Shown here: one piece after another, positions 9,138 to 16,533 of the stretch | Layout: each line of letters opens with the position of its first letter | Position numbering within the stretch: the first letter of the stretch is position 1 | Assembly: GCA_045611785.1 (NCBI GenBank) | Contig: JAZKXV010000028.1 | Coordinates: 1-64,000 of the forward strand | Reading direction: 5' to 3' | Source: JAFTYO01 sp045611785 | GTDB taxonomy: Bacteria > Pseudomonadota > Alphaproteobacteria > RF32 > CAG-239 | Length of the DNA: 64,000 nt | Translations under genes and position numbers: made by a program | The notes under the pieces: generated by a model | The model's input: only the letters and a program-made list of their open reading frames with translations | Told to the model about the DNA's origin: nothing | The model's database searches: none

Positions 9138-9139
9138 TT

Positions 9140-10615
9140 TTATCTTTCCTTTGCTTGGTGTTGTTTTATTAAATCCTGTTGAAGATTATATAAATTTTGT
9201 TCTAAGCCTACTCCGTAAACGTGAGGATTAGCAAGTCTTTTGTAAGAGTTATCTAATTTATCTAAATTTCGTAAAGTTTCAGCTCTGATTTGTTTTAAGC
9301 TTAAATCTAAATCTTGTCCTACAATATATCCGCCGGACATAATCGGTTTTAATAAAGTATAAGCTTGTTCACCTTGTTCAAAATAAATATTTTCCGTAGT
9401 GTTTGAATTTAGACGATAAGATTTTATTCCTCTTGTAAGTTTGTTATCATAAACTAAATTTTCTCCTGAGCGTGTTATTATATCTCCTTCATATTTTCCG
9501 TTTTTTATAATACGAATAACATTTGTTGCACCCGGAATGGTTGTTTTTCCTTCAGCTATTTTTATTTTTGGATCTGATTTATAAGATTTTGTTTTAAAAA
9601 CACCTCCTAAAGCAGGTGTATCATAGGCTGTAACAAGTTTTGTACCTGCTGCAAAAATATCAATAGGAGCTTTTTGAACCATAATTAAATTTTCAATTAA
9701 ATGTTCGTCTAAATCGTTTGAAACAACGATTTTAACATTAGGCATATCAGCTTCATCAAACATTTTACGAGCTTCTTTTGACCAATAAGCTAAATCACCT
9801 GAATCTATACGAATTCCTTGCAATTCAATACCTGTTTCTTTAGATGCTTTAATAGCATTTTTTATACCCTGTCTTGTATCGTAAGTATCAACCAATAAAG
9901 TTGTATTTGATTTTGATGCTCTCATATAAGCTTTAAAAGCATCAAGCTCATCTTCATAACTCATTATAAAAGAGTGAGCCATTGTTCCTTTTGCTTTTAT
10001 ACCATAATATCTTGCCGCAGCAACATTAGACGTTCCTACACAACCACCAATATAAGATGCTCTGGTAGGTAAAAAACATCCCATATCTTGAGAACGTCTT
10101 AAACCAAACTCTAAAACGGGGCGTTTAATACCATCTAAAGAAGCAGCTGTTACCATTCTTGATGCTTTTGTTGCAATAAGGCTTTGAGCGTTAAAGATGT
10201 TTAAAAATGCGGCTTCTACCATATCAACTTGCCAACAAGGTCCGCTAACACTTAAAACAGGTTCGTTAGGAAATATTATTTCTCCTTCTGGAACCGCGTT
10301 AATGTTTAATTTTAATCGCTGTCCGTTAATAAAGTTTAAGAACTTTTTATCAAACATTTCAGTACCATCAGCATTTTTTATAGTGCTTAAATAATCTACA
10401 TCTTTTTGAGAAATATGCCAATTATCCAACCATTCAACAAATTCTTGTAAACCTGCGCTTATTACATAACTTCCGCCAAAAGGGCATCTTCTGAAAAAAG
10501 CTTCAGATGTTTTGTTTTCAAGGTGCTTATTGTCATTAAACCATGCTTGAGCCATTGTTAAATGATATAAATCGCAATAAAAAGGTGTTCCGGATTGTAA
10601 AATATCGTTTCTCAT
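9140..10615 (-). CDS. pncB: Nicotinate phosphoribosyltransferase
   Basis: Makes nicotinate mononucleotide from nicotinate and PRPP. 491 aa, in the range of the longer bacterial NAPRTases. Recognisable segments: YHLTMAQAWF at the N terminus, EFGLRRSQDMG near 168, GTMAHSFIMSYEDELDAF near 210-228, LVDTYDTRQGI near 241 and GIRIDSGDLAYWSKEARKM near 269. Sits 2 bases from pncA and 2 from nadE in a tight salvage operon. Confidence 0.95.
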   Translation of the reverse strand: MRNDILQSGTPFYCDLYHLTMAQAWFNDNKHLENKTSEAFFRRCPFGGSYVISAGLQEFVEWLDNWHISQKDVDYLSTIKNADGTEMFDKKFLNFINGQRLKLNINAVPEGEIIFPNEPVLSVSGPCWQVDMVEAAFLNIFNAQSLIATKASRMVTAASLDGIKRPVLEFGLRRSQDMGCFLPTRASYIGGCVGTSNVAAARYYGIKAKGTMAHSFIMSYEDELDAFKAYMRASKSNTTLLVDTYDTRQGIKNAIKASKETGIELQGIRIDSGDLAYWSKEARKMFDEADMPNVKIVVSNDLDEHLIENLIMVQKAPIDIFAAGTKLVTAYDTPALGGVFKTKSYKSDPKIKIAEGKTTIPGATNVIRIIKNGKYEGDIITRSGENLVYDNKLTRGIKSYRLNSNTTENIYFEQGEQAYTLLKPIMSGGYIVGQDLDLSLKQIRAETLRNLDKLDNSYKRLANPHVYGVGLEQNLYNLQQDLIKQHQAKER

Positions 10616-10617
10616 AA

Positions 10618-11238
10618 TTAAAATCCTTTCTGATGTACTAAGTTATGTTCTATTTTTTTATCTAAAAGAGATTGCCTAAAAAATTGTGCTGAGGTAATGC
10701 TTTTTAATTTTCCATTTTCAATAAAATCTTTAAAATCAGGATGTTCTAAAATATCGCTTATTTGAGCATTTAATCCTTTACATAAGTCTTCTATTACAAT
10801 TACGTTAGCATCTCTTTTTAAAAGACCTTTCATTGCTTGGTAAACGCAAACTTCACTTAATACTCCGCATAAATAAACATCTTTATCTTTCCAATCTTGA
10901 GATAAAATTTCGTAGGCGTTTTTTTCATTCCATATATTTGTGGTAGATTTGAAAATTTTTATGTTTTCAATATTTTCTTTTAATGGTGCTGCTGAATGCC
11001 ATCCCCATGAACCGAATATACAATGAGGAGGGAAGTTTTGAGATTCTAAAGTATGGTTATATGTTTCTTGAAAGTGTGTATCATATGAATCAATAATGGT
11101 ATTAAACATGCCTTTTTGTAATGAATTTGCAAACTTTTGATGTCTGTATATTAAATCATTATCAGCTATGGTTAGTTTTCCTTGCGGATGAACAAAGTCG
11201 TTTTGAAAATCTATCCGCATTAAAATACGTTCTGTCAT
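10618..11238 (-). CDS. pncA: Nicotinamidase (isochorismatase-fold hydrolase)
   Basis: Deamidates nicotinamide to nicotinate. 206 aa with the cysteine-hydrolase triad visible as Asp10 (RIDFQNDF), a Lys near 97 (IKIFKST) and nucleophile Cys131 in CGVLSEVCV. Metal-binding His/Asp are in the DSYDTH segment. The isochorismatase fold alone would not fix the substrate; its place between nadM and pncB does. ATG preceded by AAGGG. Separated from nadM by 86 bases containing a long hairpin. Confidence 0.92.
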   Translation of the reverse strand: MTERILMRIDFQNDFVHPQGKLTIADNDLIYRHQKFANSLQKGMFNTIIDSYDTHFQETYNHTLESQNFPPHCIFGSWGWHSAAPLKENIENIKIFKSTTNIWNEKNAYEILSQDWKDKDVYLCGVLSEVCVYQAMKGLLKRDANVIVIEDLCKGLNAQISDILEHPDFKDFIENGKLKSITSAQFFRQSLLDKKIEHNLVHQKGF

Positions 11239-11274
11239 TTTTATTCCCTTTTCAGGCTTATTTAGGTTTATTTT

Positions 11275-11313
11275 ACATCTGTCTTCTATAAGCCCTTCAG
11301 AAGACGCAGATGT
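11275..11313. other. Intercistronic hairpin between nadM and pncA
   Basis: ACATCTG-TCTTCT pairs with AGAAGA-CG-CAGATGT (11275-11287 with 11299-11313). In the operon's sense (minus strand) it is followed by an A-rich stretch, not U, so it is unlikely to stop operon transcription; on the plus strand it has a T-run and could block antisense reading. It may protect or process the mRNA. Confidence 0.6.
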
Positions 11314-11324
11314 TTTTTTAATAA

Positions 11325-11867
11325 TTAAACTATCGCTTTTTTACGATAAAAATTATCTTCAATTATTTGGTGGTTTTGCGGATGTATAAAATTTTTCCAT
11401 CTGTTGTCACCAAATTTTATCATATCTCTTATCATTGTTCCTGTTACAAACGGAAAATCAGGATTGGTTCTATCAACCAATTCTATAGATTTGAAACAAT
11501 CTTTAAACCAGTGCGAATCGTAAGAACTGCCGGCAAAATAAACATCAGGAATTGGTAAATCAGGTAATGTTTCAGATATAAAATCTATTACATATTCTCC
11601 CCATTCTGCAGGATTATTAATATCAAAAAGACCAATGATTTTTAAACGCTCATAATCAGGATTTGAACGGTATATATTTTGAATCATCTTTTTTCTTGTT
11701 GTATAGTTTAACGGGTTTCTTGAAGTTCCATGCTCTTGGATAGAGCCTAAAATTATGGTAACTTTTTCACACATAGAAAGCATTGTATCAATTATTTTTG
11801 CGTGACCGATATGAAACGGTTGAGCTCGCATAATGCTTAGACCATGTTTATATTTATATTCAGTCAT
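11325..11867 (-). CDS. nadM: Nicotinamide/nicotinate mononucleotide adenylyltransferase, NadM type
   Basis: Adenylates NMN or NaMN; in this operon it should supply NaAD to NadE. 180 aa, close to the archaeal-type NadM length rather than NadD. The nucleotidyltransferase motif reads MRAQPFHIGH (13-22), matching the G-R-x-Q-P-x-H-x-G-H form, and SRNPLNYTTRKKMI plus TGTMIRDMIK provide the second and third family motifs. First gene of the salvage operon, with a structured 115-nt leader directly upstream. Confidence 0.9.
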   Translation of the reverse strand: MTEYKYKHGLSIMRAQPFHIGHAKIIDTMLSMCEKVTIILGSIQEHGTSRNPLNYTTRKKMIQNIYRSNPDYERLKIIGLFDINNPAEWGEYVIDFISETLPDLPIPDVYFAGSSYDSHWFKDCFKSIELVDRTNPDFPFVTGTMIRDMIKFGDNRWKNFIHPQNHQIIEDNFYRKKAIV

Positions 11868-11983
11868 AAAAAAACTCCTTTTATAGGAGCCGACATTAAT
11901 TGCAATAAATATATTGCAACAAAAACAACCTCGGCTCGGTTTATATAAGTTCTTCGCTTATAAGCCCTAAAAGCGACAAGAAC
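11868..11983 (-). promoter_or_regulatory. Structured 5' leader of the NAD salvage operon (candidate riboswitch)
   Basis: Three helices can be drawn in the transcript. (1) At the 5' end, arms at 11971-11983 and 11949-11959 (GTTCT..CGCTT with AAGCG.AGAAC). (2) A perfect 7-bp helix GAGCCGA/TCGGCTC (plus-strand 11931-11937 with 11887-11893). (3) Inside it, a perfect 8-bp hairpin TTGCAATA/TATTGCAA (11900-11907 with 11912-11919). The last bases of helix 2 (CTCC, 11886-11889) can instead pair with the nadM Shine-Dalgarno GGAG (11875-11878), followed by seven U. Helix 2 and the SD-blocking hairpin are mutually exclusive, which is the logic of a translational switch. I do not recognise it as a named NAD riboswitch class. 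Confidence 0.6.
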
Positions 11984-11989
11984 AATTGT

Positions 11990-12017
11990 AATATAGCATA
12001 AAGTTTTAAAATGTCAA
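11990..12017 (-). promoter_or_regulatory. Promoter of the nadM-pncA-pncB-nadE operon
   Basis: On the minus strand, TTGACA (12012-12017) and TATATT (11990-11995) lie 16 bases apart, predicting a start near 11983. It lies immediately after the trxB stop, so the salvage operon can be expressed independently of trxB. Confidence 0.75.
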
Positions 12018-12020
12018 CAA

Positions 12021-12959
12021 TTAACTCTGAAATAAAAATCTTGAGGCTTCCATTGCAGCCATAGCACCGCTTCCGGCAGCTGTAATTGCTTGTCTGAAAC
12101 GAGGGTCTTTTACGTCGCCTGCAGCAAAAACACCATCAATATTTGTTTGTGTACTGTCAGGCAGTGTTTTTATATAACCTGTTTCATCTAAATTGATATA
12201 TTCTTTAAAAATTTCGGTGTTTGGTTTATGTCCGATAGCTATAAAAACACCATTAACATTTATACTTTCAACAGCATCTGTTTTTACATTTTTAATTGAT
12301 ATACCAGTAACAGTTTTGGGAGTGTCTGTTCCTATTATATCTTTTAAAACACTGTTCCATAAAATTGTAATTTTAGAATTTTCTCTTAAACGTTTTTGCA
12401 TTACGGAATCTGCTCTTAAAACATCTCTACGATGTATTAAAATTACTTTAGATGCAAACTTTGTAAGGTGGAGAGCTTCTTCTGCTGCTGAATTTCCACC
12501 ACCGACAACAGCAACTGTTTTATTTTTGTAAAAAAATCCATCGCATGTTGCGCAAGCTGAAACACCAAAACCAATATATTTTTTTTCAGAATCTAAATCT
12601 AACCACTTTGCAGAAGATCCTGTGGCAATTATAATAGAATCAGCTATATAAGAATTTCCACGTTCTGAGCTTAAAACAAATGGACGATTAGAAAAATCTA
12701 CTTCATTGATTTTATCGTCTATAATTTCTACACCAGAATTTATGGCTTGAATACGCATATTTTCCATTAATTCATTTCCGCTTATCGGATCTGTAAATCC
12801 TGGGAAATTTTCTATGACCGATGTCATTGTAAGTTGTCCGCCAACTTGATTTCCTGAAACCAAAATCGGATTTAATCCTGCACGAGCAGCATATATTCCA
12901 GCAGTATAACCGGCAGGACCTGAGCCAATAATGATTAATTTTGATATATATTCAGCCAT
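12021..12959 (-). CDS. trxB: Thioredoxin-disulfide reductase
   Basis: FAD-dependent enzyme that reduces thioredoxin with NADPH. 312 aa, normal length. FAD motif GSGPAG at 12-17, redox-active CATC at 136-139, NADPH motif GGGNSA at 153-158, and the C-terminal GVFAAGDVKD FAD segment. Good ribosome site (GGAG) before the ATG. Monocistronic or loosely linked to the NAD operon downstream. Confidence 0.97.
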   Translation of the reverse strand: MAEYISKLIIIGSGPAGYTAGIYAARAGLNPILVSGNQVGGQLTMTSVIENFPGFTDPISGNELMENMRIQAINSGVEIIDDKINEVDFSNRPFVLSSERGNSYIADSIIIATGSSAKWLDLDSEKKYIGFGVSACATCDGFFYKNKTVAVVGGGNSAAEEALHLTKFASKVILIHRRDVLRADSVMQKRLRENSKITILWNSVLKDIIGTDTPKTVTGISIKNVKTDAVESINVNGVFIAIGHKPNTEIFKEYINLDETGYIKTLPDSTQTNIDGVFAAGDVKDPRFRQAITAAGSGAMAAMEASRFLFQS

Positions 12960-13018
12960 TTTTATCTCCTATTACGAAAAATAAAATAATCTATAAATTT
13001 TGTTTTTGCAAGTATAAA

Positions 13019-13050
13019 CCCCCTTTAAAACCAACGGTTTAAAGGGGGGG
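13019..13050. other. Long GC-capped inverted repeat between DUF2207 gene and trxB
   Basis: CCCCCTTTAAA pairs with TTTAAAGGGGG around ACC-AAC-GGT, giving about 14 paired bases with one bulge. Neither side has a strong T-run, so a terminator is possible but not typical. It could stop the minus-strand DUF2207 transcript before trxB. Confidence 0.5.
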
Positions 13051-13105
13051 ATAAATTACAGATTTATTTTTTCAATTTCTTTACAAATATATCCAAAGGT
13101 GTTTT

Positions 13106-15187
13106 TTACATCAATGCGTGTTCAAGTTCTTTTGCTATATCCAATATGTATGATTTTTTATTATAATCATTCTTAGAATATAAAACATCAAGCTCTAAAG
13201 CATAAATATTTGCTTGTTGATTTGTAAATTCTTGAGAAATTGAAATGATTTGAATATTTTTTTCAAGATACTGTTTTAAATTTTCAGCCTCTTTTGTTTT
13301 GCTCTTGATTAAGCCATTTTTATTGCTGAATAATGAAGAATATTCATATATAGCCAAAATTGTTGCTGCAATTAAGATAGCAGTTATTAAGTGAACATAA
13401 ATGCTCATTATCAAAATTGACATACATACAAAAATAGCAGCTAAAATTTTAACAATAACAGATAATATTTTTGAGCTGAATTTTCTTCTTAATATATAAG
13501 TGTAGAAAGCCACACTTAAAGTTGATGAAAATAAAACGATTGCTGTTTGCCATGAATTTATACCAATAAATGATATAGCTGCTTCTGTTAAAATAAGCAT
13601 ACTTACACTAAAGAATAAATAACTTAAATTTAATTTAAGATTTAGCCTTTTAACAGATTTTAATATGTTTGTTTTTAAATCATTATAAGCTCTTTTGAAC
13701 TTTAATGTGTTAGCAGAAGAAACGCTTATAACAGAATCGTGTTTTAAAAACAAATTGTTTAAAACTTTCTTATCACCCTTGGTTAAGTTTGGCATATGAT
13801 CTGTCTTTTTTATGATAATTATTTTTCCATCTTGTTTTTGAATGTCTATATATTGTTTTTTTCTTAAGTCAATTAAGAAAGACACAAAAGATTTTGTATC
13901 AAAAATGTTTTTAAGGAAATATCTCATAGCTGGTGCAGAATTTTTAAAAGATACAGACATCTTTGTTTTGTTCTTTTTAATATATTTCCAAGATATCATA
14001 TAAGAAATAATGATGGCTGATAAACCTATTAATATGAAAAGAATGTCTCCATAGTCGTTTATAAACCAAGCAAAGCTACGATTAAAATCAGGTGATAGGA
14101 AAACATTTTTATCTAAAGATAACAACACATGCATGTTTTCACCAGGAAGAAGAGGTTCAACAGATGTAACACCTAAAGCATGATTAGCTAGCTTAAAAAT
14201 GTTAGATTTATGAGGTGTAAGTTTGTTAGAAAAACCTGATAATACACTTTGTGATAAAAAGGTTTTTCCATCAGGGATAGATATAATAGCGTTTGCAGAG
14301 CCTATAACTAAGTTAAAGTAACCACCGCTGATATCCCAATAAAATTCAGTAAAGTCATCGTAATACCATAATTTTCTATCTAAAATGTAACTGAATTTGT
14401 AATTATAAACACCAGGTGTTAAAGTATATTTTTCTTTTGGTTTTATATATATTTTATCACCTATTTCTTCCAAAATATGAGGAACAATTTCATCATTTAT
14501 TGATACACTTAATAGATCTATATCTATTTTTTTACGAACCTTCGAACGAGATGTTGAAAACTTAGGTAATATTTTAATTAAACCGTTTTGTAATTTTTTT
14601 CCGTTTGCCACAACCGTAATTTCTTCATCAATATGAATAAGACCGCTAGGTAACATATTAATTGTTGTTAATATGTAAGGTATATGTTCTACAGCAGGAG
14701 CAATAATTTTATTTCCGGTAGGTAGCGTAACGTTTACCACAGCAAAATCAGGGGTTAAATTTTCAATTTTAAAATCATTGACTTTTTGAGTATAAAAAGT
14801 GGTTGTGGAAGGTTTAGCAGAACCATTGTCTTCTTTAGCTATTCTATTCATAGCTTCATCGTATATTTTTTCAAAAGTAGATTTGTTTTGTTCTTGTAAT
14901 TCCTGAATATATTCTTTTGAGTGCATAATATCCATGGTTCCGACTTTAGTTAAATCTCCCATTTCTTTAGCTGTTGATACGTTTGCTGTTTGAAAACGTT
15001 TTTTAAAAAAACTGATAACTTCTTCTAAGTTGTTTGGATCAGGCAAACCTTCATTCGGGTTAGTATATTGCAAGTCCTTAGGTTGCTTACTGTTTAAGGC
15101 AGCATCTTCTAACGTTGTTACAGCAGCATTTGTATTTATAGATATAAAAAATACACTGAAATAAATTGCAAAAAAAATTTTTCTCAT
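13106..15187 (-). CDS. DUF2207-family membrane protein
   Basis: About 693 aa. The start is the ATG at 15187 (MRKIFFAIYFSVFF...NAA), which gives a signal peptide; the longer frame would add 67 residues lying over the divergent promoter and glmU start. After the signal peptide comes a long extracytoplasmic DUF2207 domain (HIDEEITVVANGK, PGVYNYKFSYIL, YWDISG near 330), a transmembrane helix near 410-430 (ILFILIGLSAIIISYMISW), a cytoplasmic segment and two or three more helices near 570-650. Function of the family is not established. Divergent from the GlmU-like gene. Confidence 0.8.
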   Translation of the reverse strand: MRKIFFAIYFSVFFISINTNAAVTTLEDAALNSKQPKDLQYTNPNEGLPDPNNLEEVISFFKKRFQTANVSTAKEMGDLTKVGTMDIMHSKEYIQELQEQNKSTFEKIYDEAMNRIAKEDNGSAKPSTTTFYTQKVNDFKIENLTPDFAVVNVTLPTGNKIIAPAVEHIPYILTTINMLPSGLIHIDEEITVVANGKKLQNGLIKILPKFSTSRSKVRKKIDIDLLSVSINDEIVPHILEEIGDKIYIKPKEKYTLTPGVYNYKFSYILDRKLWYYDDFTEFYWDISGGYFNLVIGSANAIISIPDGKTFLSQSVLSGFSNKLTPHKSNIFKLANHALGVTSVEPLLPGENMHVLLSLDKNVFLSPDFNRSFAWFINDYGDILFILIGLSAIIISYMISWKYIKKNKTKMSVSFKNSAPAMRYFLKNIFDTKSFVSFLIDLRKKQYIDIQKQDGKIIIIKKTDHMPNLTKGDKKVLNNLFLKHDSVISVSSANTLKFKRAYNDLKTNILKSVKRLNLKLNLSYLFFSVSMLILTEAAISFIGINSWQTAIVLFSSTLSVAFYTYILRRKFSSKILSVIVKILAAIFVCMSILIMSIYVHLITAILIAATILAIYEYSSLFSNKNGLIKSKTKEAENLKQYLEKNIQIISISQEFTNQQANIYALELDVLYSKNDYNKKSYILDIAKELEHALM

Positions 15188-15275
15188 AAAGATATTCCTA
15201 GTATTAACAAATAAAACATATTTTGTATTATATAATACAGATATTAAGAAAAAATAAAATACAAGGAGAAAGTTT

Positions 15276-16007
15276 ATGAACAATAAAGTGGCAGCTATTA
15301 TTTTAGGAGCAGGAAAAGGAACACGTATGAAATCTGATCTTCCAAAGGTTATGATGCCTGTATGCGGAAAATCTATGATTAAGCACATTATAGATACCCT
15401 TGAAGAAATGAAAGTAGATGAAATTGTAACAGTTATTGCTCCGGACGGAGATATTGTAAAACAAGAAGTTGCACCTTATAAAACATGTGTACAAGATAAA
15501 CAATTAGGTACAGGACATGCTGTTAATTGCGCAGCTTCTTTATTAAAAGGTTTTGATGGTCCTGTTATGGTAATTTTTGGAGATACACCAATTATTAAAA
15601 AAGAAACTTTTGAAAGATCAATCAATAAAGTTAGAGAAGGTTACGGCGTTGTTGTATTAGGATTTAAACCTGAAGATCCTGCTCGTTACGGTCGTTTAAA
15701 AATGAATGGTAGTGTTTTAGAGCGAATCGTTGAATATAAAGACGCAACAGATGAAGAAAGAAAAATTAATTTTTGTAATTCAGGCTTTATGGCGTTTGAT
15801 GGCAAAGTTTTGTTTGATATTCTTGCTAAAATAGGTAATGAAAATGCTGCCGGTGAATATTATCTTACAGATGCTGTTGCCGTTGCTTCTGAACTTGGCT
15901 TAAAATGTACAGCTTTTGAAGGTGATGCCGAAGAAGTTGCAAGTGCTAATACTTTAGAAGAGCTTGCTTTATTGGAAACATATTTAAAGAAAAGAGAAAA
16001 TGTTTAA
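15276..16007 (+). CDS. Stand-alone sugar nucleotidyltransferase (GlmU N-terminal domain)
   Basis: 243 aa matching only the uridyltransferase half of GlmU. LGAGKGTRMKSDLPKVMMP (10-28) is the nucleotide-binding signature, followed by QLGTGHAV, FGDTPII, EYKDATDEE, NFCNSGF and AGEYYLTDAV, all in GlmU order. The left-handed beta-helix acetyltransferase domain (about 200 more residues) is absent; the stop is clean and another gene starts 8 bases before it, so this is not an obvious frameshift. It should make UDP-GlcNAc from GlcNAc-1-P if a separate acetyltransferase exists. SD AAGGAGA at 15263-15269. Confidence 0.85.
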   Translation: MNNKVAAIILGAGKGTRMKSDLPKVMMPVCGKSMIKHIIDTLEEMKVDEIVTVIAPDGDIVKQEVAPYKTCVQDKQLGTGHAVNCAASLLKGFDGPVMVIFGDTPIIKKETFERSINKVREGYGVVVLGFKPEDPARYGRLKMNGSVLERIVEYKDATDEERKINFCNSGFMAFDGKVLFDILAKIGNENAAGEYYLTDAVAVASELGLKCTAFEGDAEEVASANTLEELALLETYLKKRENV

Positions 16008-16533
16008 TTTTATTAAGAAATATTGGTTTGTTATCATAATATCACTGTTTATATTTTTGTATTTAACGGTGTTCTTTAGTGTTATGTTTTCACCTAAAGA
16101 AGATAAATTTGATAGAGGTTTTATCAAATGCACTAAAGAAACAGCAACGAGCATTATTAGTAATAAAAATAAAAGCTCATTTAAACTTGCCGGTATTATA
16201 ATAGAAAACACCTATTGTGATATTAAAGTTATGGCAAAGGGTTTATCTGATTGGTTTAAGGGTGAGCAAAAATATCCGTGGTCAAATTATTTATTTGACC
16301 CTGTTATTGAAGAGCCTGAAAAAATTTCAGATGAAGAACTTTTGAACTTTTATGAAGAAAATCCTGATTTGGAAAAAGAAATGGAAGTTCTTAATGCTAA
16401 AAGACAAGAACTTGAAGAGCGTATGCTTGAGCAAGAGCTTGAGGAAGAAAGCAAAATTATGAAACCTTTTGATATTGAAATAACAGATGATAATGAAGAT
16501 AAGGAAGAAGATAATGAAGATAAACAACAATAA
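16000..16533 (+). CDS. Small membrane-anchored acidic protein, unknown function
   Basis: 177 aa with one N-terminal transmembrane helix (WFVIIISLFIFLYLTVFF, about 9-27) and a soluble domain that ends in a very acidic predicted coiled coil (EEPEKISDEELLNFYEENPD, then repeated Glu/Asp to the C terminus). Overlaps the end of the GlmU-like gene by 8 bases and the start of pepF by about 20, so it is co-translated in a three-gene unit. No known family recognised. Confidence 0.75.
   Translation: MFNFIKKYWFVIIISLFIFLYLTVFFSVMFSPKEDKFDRGFIKCTKETATSIISNKNKSSFKLAGIIIENTYCDIKVMAKGLSDWFKGEQKYPWSNYLFDPVIEEPEKISDEELLNFYEENPDLEKEMEVLNAKRQELEERMLEQELEEESKIMKPFDIEITDDNEDKEEDNEDKQQ

Noticed and set aside
15188..15388. 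Longer N terminus for the DUF2207 protein
   Set aside because: It would cover the glmU-like start and the divergent promoter, and the MKK/MRK signal peptide begins at 15187.
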